64,000 nt of DNA from Halostella pelagica. Its GTDB lineage: Archaea; Halobacteriota; Halobacteria; Halobacteriales; Natronoarchaeaceae. Position numbers and translations under genes: made by a program. Below, piece by piece: positions 23,736-33,452 of the stretch (the stretch's first letter is position 1; each line of letters opens with the position of its first letter). Location: assembly GCA_005954745.1 (NCBI GenBank), contig CP040678.1, positions 1,550,001 to 1,614,000 of the forward strand. Reading direction: 5' to 3'. The notes below the pieces were generated by a model. It was not told where the DNA came from and made no database searches. It saw only the letters and a program-made list of their open reading frames with translations.

Positions 23736-23820
23736 CTCATACTGTCGGCTGTAATCCCTTGGAGAATATCGAACCCACGGGGTCCGAGTATCGTTACGAA
23801 GTTACAGCCGACAGTATCAG
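23736..23820. repeat. Inverted-repeat element, copy 2 (85 bp)
   Basis: Arms CTCATACTGTCGGCTGTAAT (23736-23755) and GTTACAGCCGACAGTATCAG (23801-23820) are complementary over 18 of 19 positions. The interior has a hairpin (GAACCC/GGGTCC). The interior aligns closely with the inverted copy 3 at 35635, sharing GAGAATATCG-type, GGGGTCCG and TTACGAAGTTACAGCC blocks. It lies 40 bp after the stop of the 75-aa gene. Confidence 0.8.
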
Positions 23821-23989
23821 CGTCGCGTCGGTCGCAATGGCAGTGCGAGCAGTTCGCCACCGCGAAACACGGGTAACGGGACGGATGCGGGTCGACGAGT
23901 ACGGCCACGTGTTCGGAGTCAGCGCGTTCGGGACGCTCGACGGTCCCTGATCCTCCCGTTTTATTTTCGTCGCCGCCGTCGAACACGAT

Positions 23990-24700
23990 ATGTCTGTGAG
24001 TTTCGACTTCGACGGGAGCGTGGCGGTCGTCACCGGCGCGAGCGGTGCGCTCGGTAGCGCTATCGTCGACCGGTTTCGCGCCGCCGGTGCGACGGTGTGC
24101 GCCGTCGACATCGTCGCACCCCACGAGGACGGGTCACTGCTGGACCTCGACGAAGACACCCACTTCTACGAGGCGGACCTGACTGACGAGGGCGACGTCG
24201 CCGAAACCGTCGACGCCGTGGTCGACGACCACGGCCGCGTCGACCATCTGGCGAACATCGCCGGCACCTGGCGCGGCGGAACGCCCATCGAAGAGACCGA
24301 TATCGCGGAGTTCGAGTTCCTGATGGACGTGAATCTGAAGTCGGCGTTTCTCACTTCGAAGCATCTCGTCCCGCATCTCCGCGAGGCGGACGGCGCTATT
24401 GTCAGCGTCAGCGCCCGCTCCTCGCTGGAGGGCGGCGAGGGCGACGGTCCGTACCGCATTTCCAAGGCCGGAATCCGCCTACTCACAGAGACCCTCGCGG
24501 AGGAAAACGAGGGTGACCTCCGGGCCAACGCAATCATGCCCAGCGTCATCGACACGCCGATGAACCGCGAGATGATGCCCGACGCGGACCACGACGAGTG
24601 GGTCGACCCGGCAGACATCGCTGACGTCGTTGTGTTCCTCTGTAGTGAGTGCGCGAGCGTGACGAGCGGGGCGGCAGTGCCCGTGTACGGCGAGGCGTGA
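23990..24700 (+). CDS. Short-chain dehydrogenase/reductase
   Basis: 236 aa. Classical SDR: cofactor loop TGASGALG (residues 15-22), NIAGTW in place of the usual NNAG, catalytic Ser in IVSVSARSS, and Tyr-x3-Lys in YRISKAG. Asp after the second strand (AVDIVAP) favours NAD over NADP. The substrate is unknown. It is monocistronic, between repeat copy 2 and the transporter pair. Confidence 0.88.
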   Translation: MSVSFDFDGSVAVVTGASGALGSAIVDRFRAAGATVCAVDIVAPHEDGSLLDLDEDTHFYEADLTDEGDVAETVDAVVDDHGRVDHLANIAGTWRGGTPIEETDIAEFEFLMDVNLKSAFLTSKHLVPHLREADGAIVSVSARSSLEGGEGDGPYRISKAGIRLLTETLAEENEGDLRANAIMPSVIDTPMNREMMPDADHDEWVDPADIADVVVFLCSECASVTSGAAVPVYGEA

Positions 24701-24726
24701 TTCTCGCGGGAGAGGCGCCTATTTTC

Positions 24727-24795
24727 CGTAGAGAATCACGGCGAATGCTATCTATGTCCTCGTAGAAAATGACGGCGAGGGGTAGACGTATCTCT
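24727..24795. repeat. Two-unit imperfect direct repeat (period 34)
   Basis: CGTAGAGAATCACGGCGA at 24727 recurs as CGTAGAAAATGACGGCGA at 24761, 16 of 18 identical, and similarity continues more weakly to 24795. It lies in the 180-bp gap between the SDR gene and the first NSS transporter, upstream of the latter's promoter. Possible regulator sites. Confidence 0.6.
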
Positions 24796-24880
24796 CATCG
24801 CGTTATCCTGTGACATTACTTAACAATGTTGGAATGAAGGGCCAGATACTTTGGTAGCAACGGTGGTTTCACGCATAGAT

Positions 24881-26212
24881 ATGCCAGAAAGAGAAGTCTG
24901 GGGTACCCGGATCGGATTCATCCTTGCGGCGGTCGGCAGCGCCGTCGGGTTGGGCAACATCTGGCAGTTCCCCTTCAAGACGGCGACGTTCGGTGGGGCA
25001 GCGTTTCTGGTCGTGTACCTGCTCGCCGCGGTCGCGATCGGTCTCCCGGCGATGCTCGCGGAGTTCGTCATCGGCCGGCGGTCGAATCTGAACGTCGTGA
25101 GCGCGTTCCGAGGCCTGGGACGCCGAGAGTGGCGGTTCGTCGGGATATTCGGCTTGATAACCGGGTTCTGGATCCTATCGTACTACTCCGTCGTCGGCGG
25201 ATGGGTGATCCGCTACATGGTCGGGAGCGTGACCGGCGCGTACTTCGGCGACCCCGCCGGATACTTCACCACTATCAACGCGGGACTCGCGACCGTCGGC
25301 TTCCACGCCGTCTTCATGGCGATTACCGTCGGGATCGTCGCGTTCGGCATCGAGGACGGCATCGAGAAGGCGACGAAGGTGATGGTTCCGAGCATCATCC
25401 TGTTGCTCGTGGGTCTGGCCGTCTGGGCGACGACGCTGTCCGGCGGCGGCGAGGGGTACCAGTTCTTCCTCTCGCCGGATTTCGGCGACCTGCGTTCCAA
25501 CTGGACCGATATCGTTCCGTTCGCCGTGAGTCAGGCGTTCTTCTCGCTGTCGCTCGGGATGGGCGCGATGATCACCTACTCCTCGTATCTCGGCGCGGAC
25601 GACAACCTCGGACAGGACGGCATCTCGATCGTCGTGCTCAACACGTTCGTCGGCGTGCTGGCGGGGCTGGTCGTCTTCCCCCTGCTGTTCGCACAGGGCG
25701 TCGAACCGGGCGAAGGGGGTGCCGGCGCGGTGTTCATCAGCATTGCACAGGCGTTCTCTGAGCTGCCGGCCGGCCGGGCACTCGGCGTCATCTTCTTCGG
25801 CGTCGTGCTCATCGCCGCGCTCTCGTCGGCCATCAGTCTGCTCGAAGTCGTCACCGCCTACGTCGTGGACAACTACGACATCTCGCGGCCGTCGACGGCG
25901 GTCGGACTCGGTCTCGTGCTGTTTCTCCTCGGCGTTCCGTCGGCGCTCGACATCGCGATGTTCACGTGGTTCGACGCTGTCGCGTACGGGGCGCTTCTGC
26001 CGCTTTCGGTCCTGCTGATCCTCGTCTTCGTCGGCTGGGTGCTCGCCGACGAGGCGCTCGACGAACTCCGCAAGGGGACGAACGGCATCCCCACGCTCGG
26101 CCCAGTCTGGCTGTGGACGGTGCGCGTCGTCGTGCTCGTCGCCGTGCTGGCGACGCTGATTCTCGGCGTGCAGGGACTCGCCGAAGACCCCGGAATACTG
26201 CCGCCGGTCTGA
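24881..26212 (+). CDS. NSS-family sodium:solute symporter 1
   Basis: 443 aa, about 11-12 membrane helices. Neurotransmitter:sodium symporters of the LeuT/SNF type import amino acids or similar solutes with sodium. TM1 has the hallmark GSAVGLGNIWQFPFKTATFGG that lines the sodium and substrate site. The ATG at 24881 begins MPEREVWGTRIGFILAAVGS; an in-frame earlier start has no family support. A paralogue follows 121 bp downstream. Confidence 0.93.
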   Translation: MPEREVWGTRIGFILAAVGSAVGLGNIWQFPFKTATFGGAAFLVVYLLAAVAIGLPAMLAEFVIGRRSNLNVVSAFRGLGRREWRFVGIFGLITGFWILSYYSVVGGWVIRYMVGSVTGAYFGDPAGYFTTINAGLATVGFHAVFMAITVGIVAFGIEDGIEKATKVMVPSIILLLVGLAVWATTLSGGGEGYQFFLSPDFGDLRSNWTDIVPFAVSQAFFSLSLGMGAMITYSSYLGADDNLGQDGISIVVLNTFVGVLAGLVVFPLLFAQGVEPGEGGAGAVFISIAQAFSELPAGRALGVIFFGVVLIAALSSAISLLEVVTAYVVDNYDISRPSTAVGLGLVLFLLGVPSALDIAMFTWFDAVAYGALLPLSVLLILVFVGWVLADEALDELRKGTNGIPTLGPVWLWTVRVVVLVAVLATLILGVQGLAEDPGILPPV

Positions 26213-26333
26213 GTCGCCTCGGCCGCCGCTTTTCGACCGTCTCCGGGCGGGATCTGCGGTGATGTGACATCGGTTTTCGGCTACTGTTCTCGGTTCGCAA
26301 CCCTCTTTTGCGCTCTCGTGAGACTGTTCCCCA

Positions 26334-27734
26334 GTGACGCGTGAATCCTGGACGACGCGAACCGGTTTCATCCTCGCCGCTGCGGGAAGCGCAGTGGGCC
26401 TCGGGAACGTCTGGCGGTTCCCCTGGATGACGGCCCAGAACGGCGGCAGCGCCTTCCTGATGCTGTACCTCGCACTGGTACTGATCGTGGGCGTCCCCGG
26501 ACTCCTCGCGGAGTTCGTCATCGGACGCAGGGCGCGACGGAACCCGGTCGGCGCGCTCTCGTCGCTCTCCGAGTCGGACCGGTGGGGCGTCGTCGGTCTG
26601 ATCCCGGTCGTTACGACGGTGTTTCTCCTCTCGTTCTACAGCGTCGTCGGCGGGTGGATACTCCGGTATCTCGTCGGAAGCGCGACCGGCGCGTATTTCG
26701 ACGCGCCGGGGGCGTACTTCGATTCGATCGCCTTCGGCCCCGAGGCAGTCGCCTTTCAAGCCGTCTTCCTGGCGGCTACGGCGGCCATCGTCTTCGGCGG
26801 CGTCCGGCGGGGGATCGAAGCCGCGACGAAGGTGATGATGCCCGCGATAGTCGTGTTGCTCGTGGGACTCGCCGCCTGGGGAACGACACTTTCCGGCGCA
26901 GGGGACGGCCTCAGTTTCTTCCTGTCGTTCGACGCGGCGTACCTGCGCGAGAACTTCTTCGACGTGCTCGGAGCCGCCACGGGGCAGGCGCTTTTTACCC
27001 TCTCTGTCGGTGCCGGAACGATGATCACCTACGCCTCCTACCTCGGCGAGGACCGGTCGCTGGCAGCGGACGGCGCGACCATCGCCGTGTTCAACACGCT
27101 CATCGGCGTCGTCGCTGGACTCGTCGTGTTCCCGTTGCTGTTCGCACAGGACCTGCCGGTCGGCGAGAGCGGACCGGGCGCGCTGTTTGTCAGCCTCGCG
27201 GGCGCGTTCTCGACGCTCCCCGCCGGTCGCCTCGTCGGCGTGGTCTTTTTCGGCGTGATGACGCTCGCGGCCCTGTCGAGTTCGATCAGCATGCTCGAAC
27301 TCCCCGTCGCCTTCCTGGTCGACGAGTACGACGTGGAACGGCGGCGGGCCACGGCCGGACTCGCCGGCCTCTTTCTCGTCTTCGGGGCGGTGAACGCGCT
27401 CCGACCGGCGGTGTTCGACTTCGTCGCGTCGACACTGGTCGACCTGCTGCTCTCTCTCGGTCTGCTCTGTTTCCTGCTGTTCACCGGCTGGGTGCTGGGG
27501 ACGGACGCGACAGAGGAGTTCCGTAACGGCGCAGGGTCGCTCGGCCGGGTACTCGCGTTACCGTGGTTGTACGTCGTTGGCGTCGTCCTTCCGCTTGGCC
27601 TCACTTTCACCGTAACGACGGGAGTTCTCGGGGTAGCGAACGTTTCGTTACCGTCGGCCGCGGTCGCCGCGCTGTCTGTCACAGCGGCGGTCGCCGCGTT
27701 CGTCGGTCTCCGCCGGTCCCGGTCGGTGCTGTAG
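26334..27734 (+). CDS. NSS-family sodium:solute symporter 2
   Basis: 466 aa, 11-12 helices, GTG start (MTRESWTTRTGFILAAAGSA). TM1 reads GSAVGLGNVWRFPWMTAQNG. It is clearly a paralogue of the preceding gene (shared TTRTGFILAA, LLAEFVIGRR, SFYSVVGGW, VVFPLLFAQ and AALSS blocks), but with Arg in TM1 where the first has Gln, so substrates may differ. Confidence 0.93.
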   Translation: MTRESWTTRTGFILAAAGSAVGLGNVWRFPWMTAQNGGSAFLMLYLALVLIVGVPGLLAEFVIGRRARRNPVGALSSLSESDRWGVVGLIPVVTTVFLLSFYSVVGGWILRYLVGSATGAYFDAPGAYFDSIAFGPEAVAFQAVFLAATAAIVFGGVRRGIEAATKVMMPAIVVLLVGLAAWGTTLSGAGDGLSFFLSFDAAYLRENFFDVLGAATGQALFTLSVGAGTMITYASYLGEDRSLAADGATIAVFNTLIGVVAGLVVFPLLFAQDLPVGESGPGALFVSLAGAFSTLPAGRLVGVVFFGVMTLAALSSSISMLELPVAFLVDEYDVERRRATAGLAGLFLVFGAVNALRPAVFDFVASTLVDLLLSLGLLCFLLFTGWVLGTDATEEFRNGAGSLGRVLALPWLYVVGVVLPLGLTFTVTTGVLGVANVSLPSAAVAALSVTAAVAAFVGLRRSRSVL

Positions 27735-27827
27735 TCGAACGCCGGACGCGACCTCCGCCTTACAGGAAACCTTTTCCATCTTCTGGTAGTGGGATCGGTC
27801 AACGATGAGACACGGGTGGTTCCGACC

Positions 27828-29378
27828 ATGACGATGGAGGACCGCATCGAGGAACTTAGCGAACTCCAAGAGGAGGCTCGAAAAGGCGGCGGCGAGGCCC
27901 GGATCGAGTCCCAGCACGAGAAGGGCAAGATGACGGCCCGCGAACGGATCGAATACTTCCTCGACGACGGGACGTTCAACGAGTTCGACCAGTTCCGAAC
28001 CCATCGCTCGCACAACTTCGGGATGGAGGAAAAGCAGATCCTCACCGACGGCGTTGTGACGGGCTACGGGGAGGTCAACGGCCGGAAGACGTTCGTTTTC
28101 GCGCACGACTTCACCGTCTTCGGCGGGTCGCTTGGTGAGGTGTTCGCCGAGAAGATATGTAAAGTCATGGACATGGCTATGGAGGTGGGCGCGCCTATCG
28201 TCGGTCTGAACGATTCGGCCGGCGCACGCATCCAGGAGGGCGTCGCCAGCCTCGGCGGGTTCACGGACATCTTCCACCGCAACCAGAAAGCCAGCGGCGT
28301 GATCCCCCAGATATCCGGCATCATGGGCCCGTGTGCGGGAGGTGCAGTCTACTCCCCGTCGATCACCGACTTCGTCTTCATGGTAAAAGACACGAGCCAC
28401 ATGTACATCACCGGGCCGGGCGTCACGAAGACGGTCACCGGCGAAGACGTGACCCACGAGGAACTCGGGGGTGCGATGACCCACTCGTCTGAGACCGGGA
28501 TCGCCCAGTTCGCCTGCGAGGACGACGAGGACGCGCTCGACCGGATCCGTCAGCTGTTGTCGTATCTCCCGCAGAACAACGTCGAAGACCCACCCCGGGT
28601 CGAACCGTGGGACGACCCCGAACGCCGCGACGATGACCTGAAAGACATCGTCCCCGACAGCCCGCAGAAGCCGTACGACATGACGAACGTCGTCGACTCG
28701 GTCGTCGACGAGGGGTCGTTCTTCGAGGTGAACGCGAACTTCGCGAAGAACATCGTCGTCGGCTTCGGCCGGCTAGACGGCCGCTCCGTCGGCGTCGTCG
28801 CCAACCAGCCCCGGGTCAACGCCGGCACGCTCACCGTCAACTCCTCGATGAAGGCCTCGCGGTTCGTGCGCTTTTGCGACTCGTTCAACGTCCCCATCGT
28901 CACGTTCGTCGACGTTCCGGGCTACATGCCTGGCACCGACCAGGAGCACCGCGGCATCATCCGCCACGGCGCGAAACTGCTGTACGCCTACAGCGAGGCA
29001 ACGGTGCCGCTTCTGACCGTCATCACGCGGAAAGCCTACGGCGGCGCGTACTGTGTCATGGCGTCGAAGAACCTCGGCGCGGACGTCAACTACGCCTGGC
29101 CCACGGCCGAGATCGCGGTCATGGGGCCACAGGGGGCCGTGAACCTGCTGTACGACGACGAACTCGCAGAGGCAGAAGACACCGAGGCGCTCCGCCAGGA
29201 ACTCATCGACGAGTACCGCGAGGAGTTCGCCAACCCGTACACCGCGGCGGACCGCGGGTTCCTAGACGACGTTATCGAACCGACCGAGACGCGGCCGCGA
29301 CTCATCCAGGACTTAGAGATGCTCAGATCGAAACGCGAGGACCAACCCGACAAGAAACATGGTAACATCCCACTCTGA
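27828..29378 (+). CDS. pccB: Propionyl/acyl-CoA carboxylase, carboxyltransferase subunit
   Basis: 516 aa. Transfers CO2 from carboxybiotin to propionyl-CoA (or acetyl-CoA) to give methylmalonyl-CoA. Family blocks: [39 protein letters not shown] and, in the C-terminal half, [20 protein letters not shown] and [13 protein letters not shown]. The start [10 protein letters not shown] at 27828 agrees with haloarchaeal homologues. The stop overlaps pccX by 20 bp. Substrate choice by homology with the Haloferax mediterranei PccB-PccX-PccA enzyme. Confidence 0.93.
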   Translation: MTMEDRIEELSELQEEARKGGGEARIESQHEKGKMTARERIEYFLDDGTFNEFDQFRTHRSHNFGMEEKQILTDGVVTGYGEVNGRKTFVFAHDFTVFGGSLGEVFAEKICKVMDMAMEVGAPIVGLNDSAGARIQEGVASLGGFTDIFHRNQKASGVIPQISGIMGPCAGGAVYSPSITDFVFMVKDTSHMYITGPGVTKTVTGEDVTHEELGGAMTHSSETGIAQFACEDDEDALDRIRQLLSYLPQNNVEDPPRVEPWDDPERRDDDLKDIVPDSPQKPYDMTNVVDSVVDEGSFFEVNANFAKNIVVGFGRLDGRSVGVVANQPRVNAGTLTVNSSMKASRFVRFCDSFNVPIVTFVDVPGYMPGTDQEHRGIIRHGAKLLYAYSEATVPLLTVITRKAYGGAYCVMASKNLGADVNYAWPTAEIAVMGPQGAVNLLYDDELAEAEDTEALRQELIDEYREEFANPYTAADRGFLDDVIEPTETRPRLIQDLEMLRSKREDQPDKKHGNIPL

Positions 29379-29679
29379 GGCGGCGACCGCGGAAGAGGCC
29401 AACGGGGAGGTGCCGGACCTGCTCCCGGAGGACGTGTCGATAGACATCCCCGACGACGCCTCCGAACAGGAGGCCGCGGCCATCGTCGCGGCAGTGGGCG
29501 CACACATGCACGACCAGGAGCGTGCGGCCGCCGCCGCGGCCGAGAGCGATCCGACCTGGGAGGGCAAGCGCTGGACGTTCGCCGGACGTATCGAGGCGAT
29601 GCAGGATCGAAACGTCCGCGTCCCGACCGAGGCCCCGACTGACGAGTGGACGGCCGCAGCACGGGCCGACCGGTTCTGA
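29359..29679 (+). CDS. pccX: Small third subunit of propionyl-CoA carboxylase
   Basis: 106 aa. Acidic N-terminus ([20 protein letters not shown]), a helical Ala-rich middle ([20 protein letters not shown]), then the conserved-looking [20 protein letters not shown] and [19 protein letters not shown]. It sits between pccB (overlapping) and pccA, exactly as in Haloferax mediterranei, where a PccX subunit is needed for activity. It is somewhat like the epsilon subunits of actinobacterial acyl-CoA carboxylases in placement and size. Confidence 0.85.
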   Translation: MVTSHSEAATAEEANGEVPDLLPEDVSIDIPDDASEQEAAAIVAAVGAHMHDQERAAAAAAESDPTWEGKRWTFAGRIEAMQDRNVRVPTEAPTDEWTAAARADRF

Positions 29680-29698
29680 CCCACGTCGTTGGTCGCCG

Positions 29699-29900
29699 TT
29701 ACGTCTCGCGACGCCGAACGCGCAACCGAACCTCTTCGGGGCGAAGCGTCACGTTCATCACCGGGTCAAGGGCCTCCGTGGCGCTCTCGACTGCTCGGAG
29801 GACACGGCATCCGTGCTGTTTTGCAAGCCCGGGCGGCGCTCGTCGACGCTGCGATCAGCGTGATGGGGCGGGCGACACGTCCGCCCATCTGATTCGTCAT
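29699..29900 (-). pseudogene. Possible frameshifted small gene between pccX and pccA
   Basis: From an ATG at 29900 one frame reads MTNQMGGRVARPITLIAAST and ends prematurely. The neighbouring frame carries KQHGCRVLRAVESATEALDP then VMNVTLRPEEVRLRVRRRET and a stop at 29699-29701. Joined by one frameshift they would give a protein of roughly 65 aa with plausible haloarchaeal codon use. No family recognised. It could also be chance frames in a 281-bp gap. Confidence 0.3.
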
Positions 29901-29960
29901 CGCCGCGAACGGGAAGTTGCGAAAAAGTAAGGTACCCGCCTATTGAGGTTTCGTGTAGGA

Positions 29961-31805
29961 ATGTTCAGGAAGGTTCTGGTCGCGAACCGCGGCGAGATCG
30001 CGGTTCGAGTAATGCGAGCGTGCGAGGAACTGAACATCGGGACAGTCGCCATCTACAGCGACGCCGACAAGAACGGCGGTCACGTCCGCTACGCCGACGA
30101 AGCGTACAACGTGGGGCCGGCGAAGGCGAGCGAATCGTATCTGGACCAGGAGGCGATCCTGGATGCCGCCCGGAAAGCCGACGCCGACGCCGTTCACCCG
30201 GGCTACGGATTCCTGGCCGAGAACGCCGAGTTCGCGGCGCGCGTCGAGGAGAGCGAGTTCACCTGGATCGGCCCGTCGAGCGAAGCGATGGAGCGGATGG
30301 GCGAGAAGACGGAGGCGAGAAAGGCGATGCAGGCGGCCGACGTCCCGATCGTTCCGGGGACCACCGACCCGGTCGAGAGCGTCGATGAAGTCACGGACTT
30401 CGGCGACGAACACGGCTACCCCATCGCGATCAAGGCCGAAGGCGGCGGCGGCGGCCGCGGCATGAAAGTCGTTCAGAGCGAGAGCGAGGCCGAAGACCAA
30501 CTGGAGAGCGCCAAACGCGAGGGCGAGGCATACTTCTCCAACGACTCCGTCTACCTGGAGCGCTATCTGGAGAACCCGCGCCACATCGAGGTGCAGATCA
30601 TCGCGGACGAGGAGGGGAACGTCCGCCACCTCGGCGAACGCGACTGCTCGCTCCAGCGCCGACACCAGAAAGTCATCGAGGAGGGACCGAGCCCCGCGCT
30701 CTCGGACGAACTCCGCGAGAAGATCGGCGAATCCGCCCGCCGCGGGGTTAGCGAAGCGGGATACACGAACGCGGGGACCGTCGAGTTCCTCGTCGAGGAG
30801 GAAGAGCGCCACCCCGACGAACCGCTCGGTCCGGACGCGAACTTCTACTTCCTCGAAGTGAACACGCGGATACAGGTCGAACACACCGTCACCGAGGAGA
30901 TAACGAACATCGACATCGTCAAGTGGCAGATCCGGGTCGCCGCGGGCCAGGAACTCGGCTTCTCGCAGGACGACATCACCTTCGACGGCCACGCGATCGA
31001 GTTCCGCATCAACGCCGAGAACGCCGCGAACGACTTCGCGCCCGCCCAGGGCGGCGAACTTGAGACGTACGACCCGCCGGGCGGTATCGGCGTCCGGATG
31101 GACGACGCCCTGCGCCAAGGCGACGAGATCGTCACCGACTACGATTCGATGATCGCTAAACTGATCGTTCATGGGTCGGACCGCGACGAGTGCATCGCAC
31201 GAAGCCTCCGGGCGCTCCGCGAGTACGAGATAGACGGCGTCGTGACGATCATCCCGTTCCACCGCCTGATGCTCACTGACGAGCGGTTCACGAACGGGAC
31301 GCACACGACGAAGTATCTGGACGAGCATATCGACAAGAGTCGGATCGAGGACGCCCAGAATCAGTGGGGCCCCGAGGACATCAGCGGTGCCGGTGCCGAA
31401 GACGAAGAGGTCGTCGAGCGCGAGTTCACCGTCGAGGTCAACGGCAAGCGGTTCGAGGTCAACCTCGAAGAGCGCGGTGCGCCGCCCATCGCCGCCTCCG
31501 GCGGCGGAGGCGCTGGCGGCGCGACCGCCGAACGCCCCGATTCGGCCGGGGGGAGCGACGGTGACTCCGGCGGCACCGAGATAACGGGCGAGGGCGAACA
31601 GGTCGCCGCGGAGATGCAGGGAACGATCCTCGAAGTGAACGTCGCCGAAGGGGACGAAGTCGCTGCCGGCGACGTGATCTGCGTGCTAGAAGCGATGAAG
31701 ATGGAGAACGACGTCGTCGCCGAACGGGGCGGCACCGTCACGCAAGTCGCCATCAGCGAAGGCGAGAGCGTCGACATGGGCGACGTGCTGGTCGTGATGG
31801 ACTGA
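29961..31805 (+). CDS. pccA: Biotin carboxylase/biotin carrier subunit of propionyl/acyl-CoA carboxylase
   Basis: 614 aa. Carboxylates biotin with ATP and bicarbonate and carries it to PccB. Domains: biotin carboxylase (1-450) with [20 protein letters not shown], the ATP-grasp loop [12 protein letters not shown] and [16 protein letters not shown]; then a Gly/Ser linker (about 515-545); then the carrier domain with EAMKMEN near residue 575, whose Lys is biotinylated. The ATG at 29961 begins directly with the family start. Separated from pccX by a 281-bp gap, so it may have its own promoter. Confidence 0.95.
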   Translation: MFRKVLVANRGEIAVRVMRACEELNIGTVAIYSDADKNGGHVRYADEAYNVGPAKASESYLDQEAILDAARKADADAVHPGYGFLAENAEFAARVEESEFTWIGPSSEAMERMGEKTEARKAMQAADVPIVPGTTDPVESVDEVTDFGDEHGYPIAIKAEGGGGGRGMKVVQSESEAEDQLESAKREGEAYFSNDSVYLERYLENPRHIEVQIIADEEGNVRHLGERDCSLQRRHQKVIEEGPSPALSDELREKIGESARRGVSEAGYTNAGTVEFLVEEEERHPDEPLGPDANFYFLEVNTRIQVEHTVTEEITNIDIVKWQIRVAAGQELGFSQDDITFDGHAIEFRINAENAANDFAPAQGGELETYDPPGGIGVRMDDALRQGDEIVTDYDSMIAKLIVHGSDRDECIARSLRALREYEIDGVVTIIPFHRLMLTDERFTNGTHTTKYLDEHIDKSRIEDAQNQWGPEDISGAGAEDEEVVEREFTVEVNGKRFEVNLEERGAPPIAASGGGGAGGATAERPDSAGGSDGDSGGTEITGEGEQVAAEMQGTILEVNVAEGDEVAAGDVICVLEAMKMENDVVAERGGTVTQVAISEGESVDMGDVLVVMD

Positions 31806-31999
31806 TAGAGAACGCCCGGCGACCGACCCCCACCCGACTGTGCCGTCACCTTCGGGAACCGTCAGCGCGGCGGGATCTCGGCATTCTCAACCAGGCCTGC
31901 TCGCGAGAACTCCGTCCGAGAGTATCCGAACCGACAAACCGGATTTAGCTCGGCGAGCGGCACGGAACGCGTCGCTACGCGAAGTTGCGTCGACAGAAA

Positions 32000-32074
32000 T
32001 GCTCCGGCAGGGATTCGAACCCTGGTCCTTGCCGTGAGAGGGCAAGATGATTGGCCGGACTACACCACCAGAGC
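32000..32074 (-). tRNA. tRNA-Glu (anticodon CTC)
   Basis: 75 nt on the minus strand. Acceptor stem GCTCTGG/CCGGAGC with discriminator A, anticodon stem TTGCC/GGCAA enclosing the loop CTCTCAC (anticodon CTC), and T-loop GGTTCGAATCC. No intron; CCA is not encoded. Only tRNA gene I find in the window. Confidence 0.96.
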
Positions 32075-32097
32075 GCATTAAATTGTAGGAGGCGTGG

Positions 32098-32107
32098 GTA
32101 TTTTAAC
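32098..32107 (-). promoter_or_regulatory. TATA box of the tRNA-Glu gene
   Basis: GTATTTTAAC on the plus strand reads GTTAAAATAC on the minus strand, about 28 nt upstream of the tRNA 5' end, the usual archaeal spacing. Confidence 0.65.
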
Positions 32108-32145
32108 GGTTGCGTTTTAGTCACGCCGTGAGGCGGTTTCTCGTA

Positions 32146-33351
32146 TCACTCATCGTCAAACGGTGACCCGGCGGCTTCGGGTTCGTCGCCGTCGAGGCTG
32201 ATGATGTTTTCCCTGCCGACGCGGAGTTTGCTGATAGTCCCTTCCTCTTCCATGTCCGAGAGAAGCATACTGACTTTCGATTTCGACCATCCCGTCCGTT
32301 CGACGATCTTGACCTGCTTCAACCGGCCGTCGTTCTCAGTGAGGAGTTTGACGACTCGGTCCTCGTCAGAGAGGAACTCCTCGTTGTCGACGGGAGCGTC
32401 CGACGCCCCCGTGGTTCGCGTCCTACCCGTTTCGTCGTCCTCGGACTGGTCCCCGCCCTCGGCGGACTCACCGAATAACGCGTCCCCGCGACGAAGCGCC
32501 ACGACCGCGACGGCACCGACCAGAAGGATGGCGAGCGCGGCGGCGATAGTGAGGTCACTGCTCAGGACAGTACTTTCGTCCTCGTCGGGCGAGTCGGTGT
32601 TGCCCCCATCATCGGCGACGTTCTCCGTCGTGGGTGTCGCTGTCGTTTTGACGGCGCTCGGAGGGGCAAGGACGACGCGCGGGCGGTTGTCCGTGAACCG
32701 CCGTTCGCCGCGCCAGGTCACCGAATCGCTTTCGGACGGCGCTCCGTCAGACAGTTCGCCGTCCGGCGAGACGGACTCGAAGGTCAGGTCGTCGCTCGTC
32801 TCGATGACGAGCGCCTGCTCCGGGCCGATGTAGAGGCCGCTTTCGAACACGTCGCCGACGATAACGCGGTCACCGTCTCGCTCGGCAAACCCGCGCCAGG
32901 TGAACGACATTTCCACGACGCCCGTCGTGTCAGTCCCGAGTTCCTCGGCCACCTCGGCGTGCCGTGAAAACGCCGTGGCGTTCATCGACCGGCCGGTCGC
33001 GTTCGTGCCCTTGTCCGCTAGCGCCACACCTTGTTGCCGGAAGTCCGTGAACAGTTGCGTCTCGTTCTCTTCGAACTCCTCGGCGAACTCCCGGAATTGT
33101 CTTTCTTCTGAACTGTTACCCAGTCGGCGCTCGAAGTGGAACGTCCACCGCGCTGACCCGTTCGACAGCATCTCGATCCGGAACTCCGTGTAATCGAACT
33201 GCTGGGTTCCGATCACGTTCGACTCTTCGGCCCGCGCAACGTCGGAACTGACGACGCCGCGTTCCTGCCCTCCGGAACCCGGATCGTACACGGCCGCTCC
33301 GGCGAGTGCGGCCACGCTGATCAGGAGAGCGATACCGAGCGCCCGATTCAT
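32146..33351 (-). CDS. Membrane-anchored winged-HTH protein with extracellular domain
   Basis: 401 aa. N-terminal signal or anchor helix (LGIALLISVAALAGAAVY), an extracellular domain (about 40-255; YTEFRIEMLSNGSARWTFHF, FTWRGFAERDGDRVIVGDVF), a Thr/Pro/Asp-rich spacer, a membrane helix (about 270-290, LTIAAALAILLVGAVAVVAL) and a cytoplasmic winged HTH (DRVVKLLTENDGRLKQVKIV, TGWSKSKVSMLLSDMEEEG). The layout matches haloarchaeal DUF7345/DUF7343 proteins, thought to sense outside signals and bind DNA. Target unknown. Confidence 0.88.
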   Translation of the reverse strand: MNRALGIALLISVAALAGAAVYDPGSGGQERGVVSSDVARAEESNVIGTQQFDYTEFRIEMLSNGSARWTFHFERRLGNSSEERQFREFAEEFEENETQLFTDFRQQGVALADKGTNATGRSMNATAFSRHAEVAEELGTDTTGVVEMSFTWRGFAERDGDRVIVGDVFESGLYIGPEQALVIETSDDLTFESVSPDGELSDGAPSESDSVTWRGERRFTDNRPRVVLAPPSAVKTTATPTTENVADDGGNTDSPDEDESTVLSSDLTIAAALAILLVGAVAVVALRRGDALFGESAEGGDQSEDDETGRTRTTGASDAPVDNEEFLSDEDRVVKLLTENDGRLKQVKIVERTGWSKSKVSMLLSDMEEEGTISKLRVGRENIISLDGDEPEAAGSPFDDE

Positions 33352-33452
33352 TCGTGTAAGTGAAATCGGGGCGTTGTCAAAGGCTTTGCGACGTGCTTTG
33401 TATGAGAATTACTACATTTTAACCGCCTCTTTCCGACCGTGATCGCTCGGGG

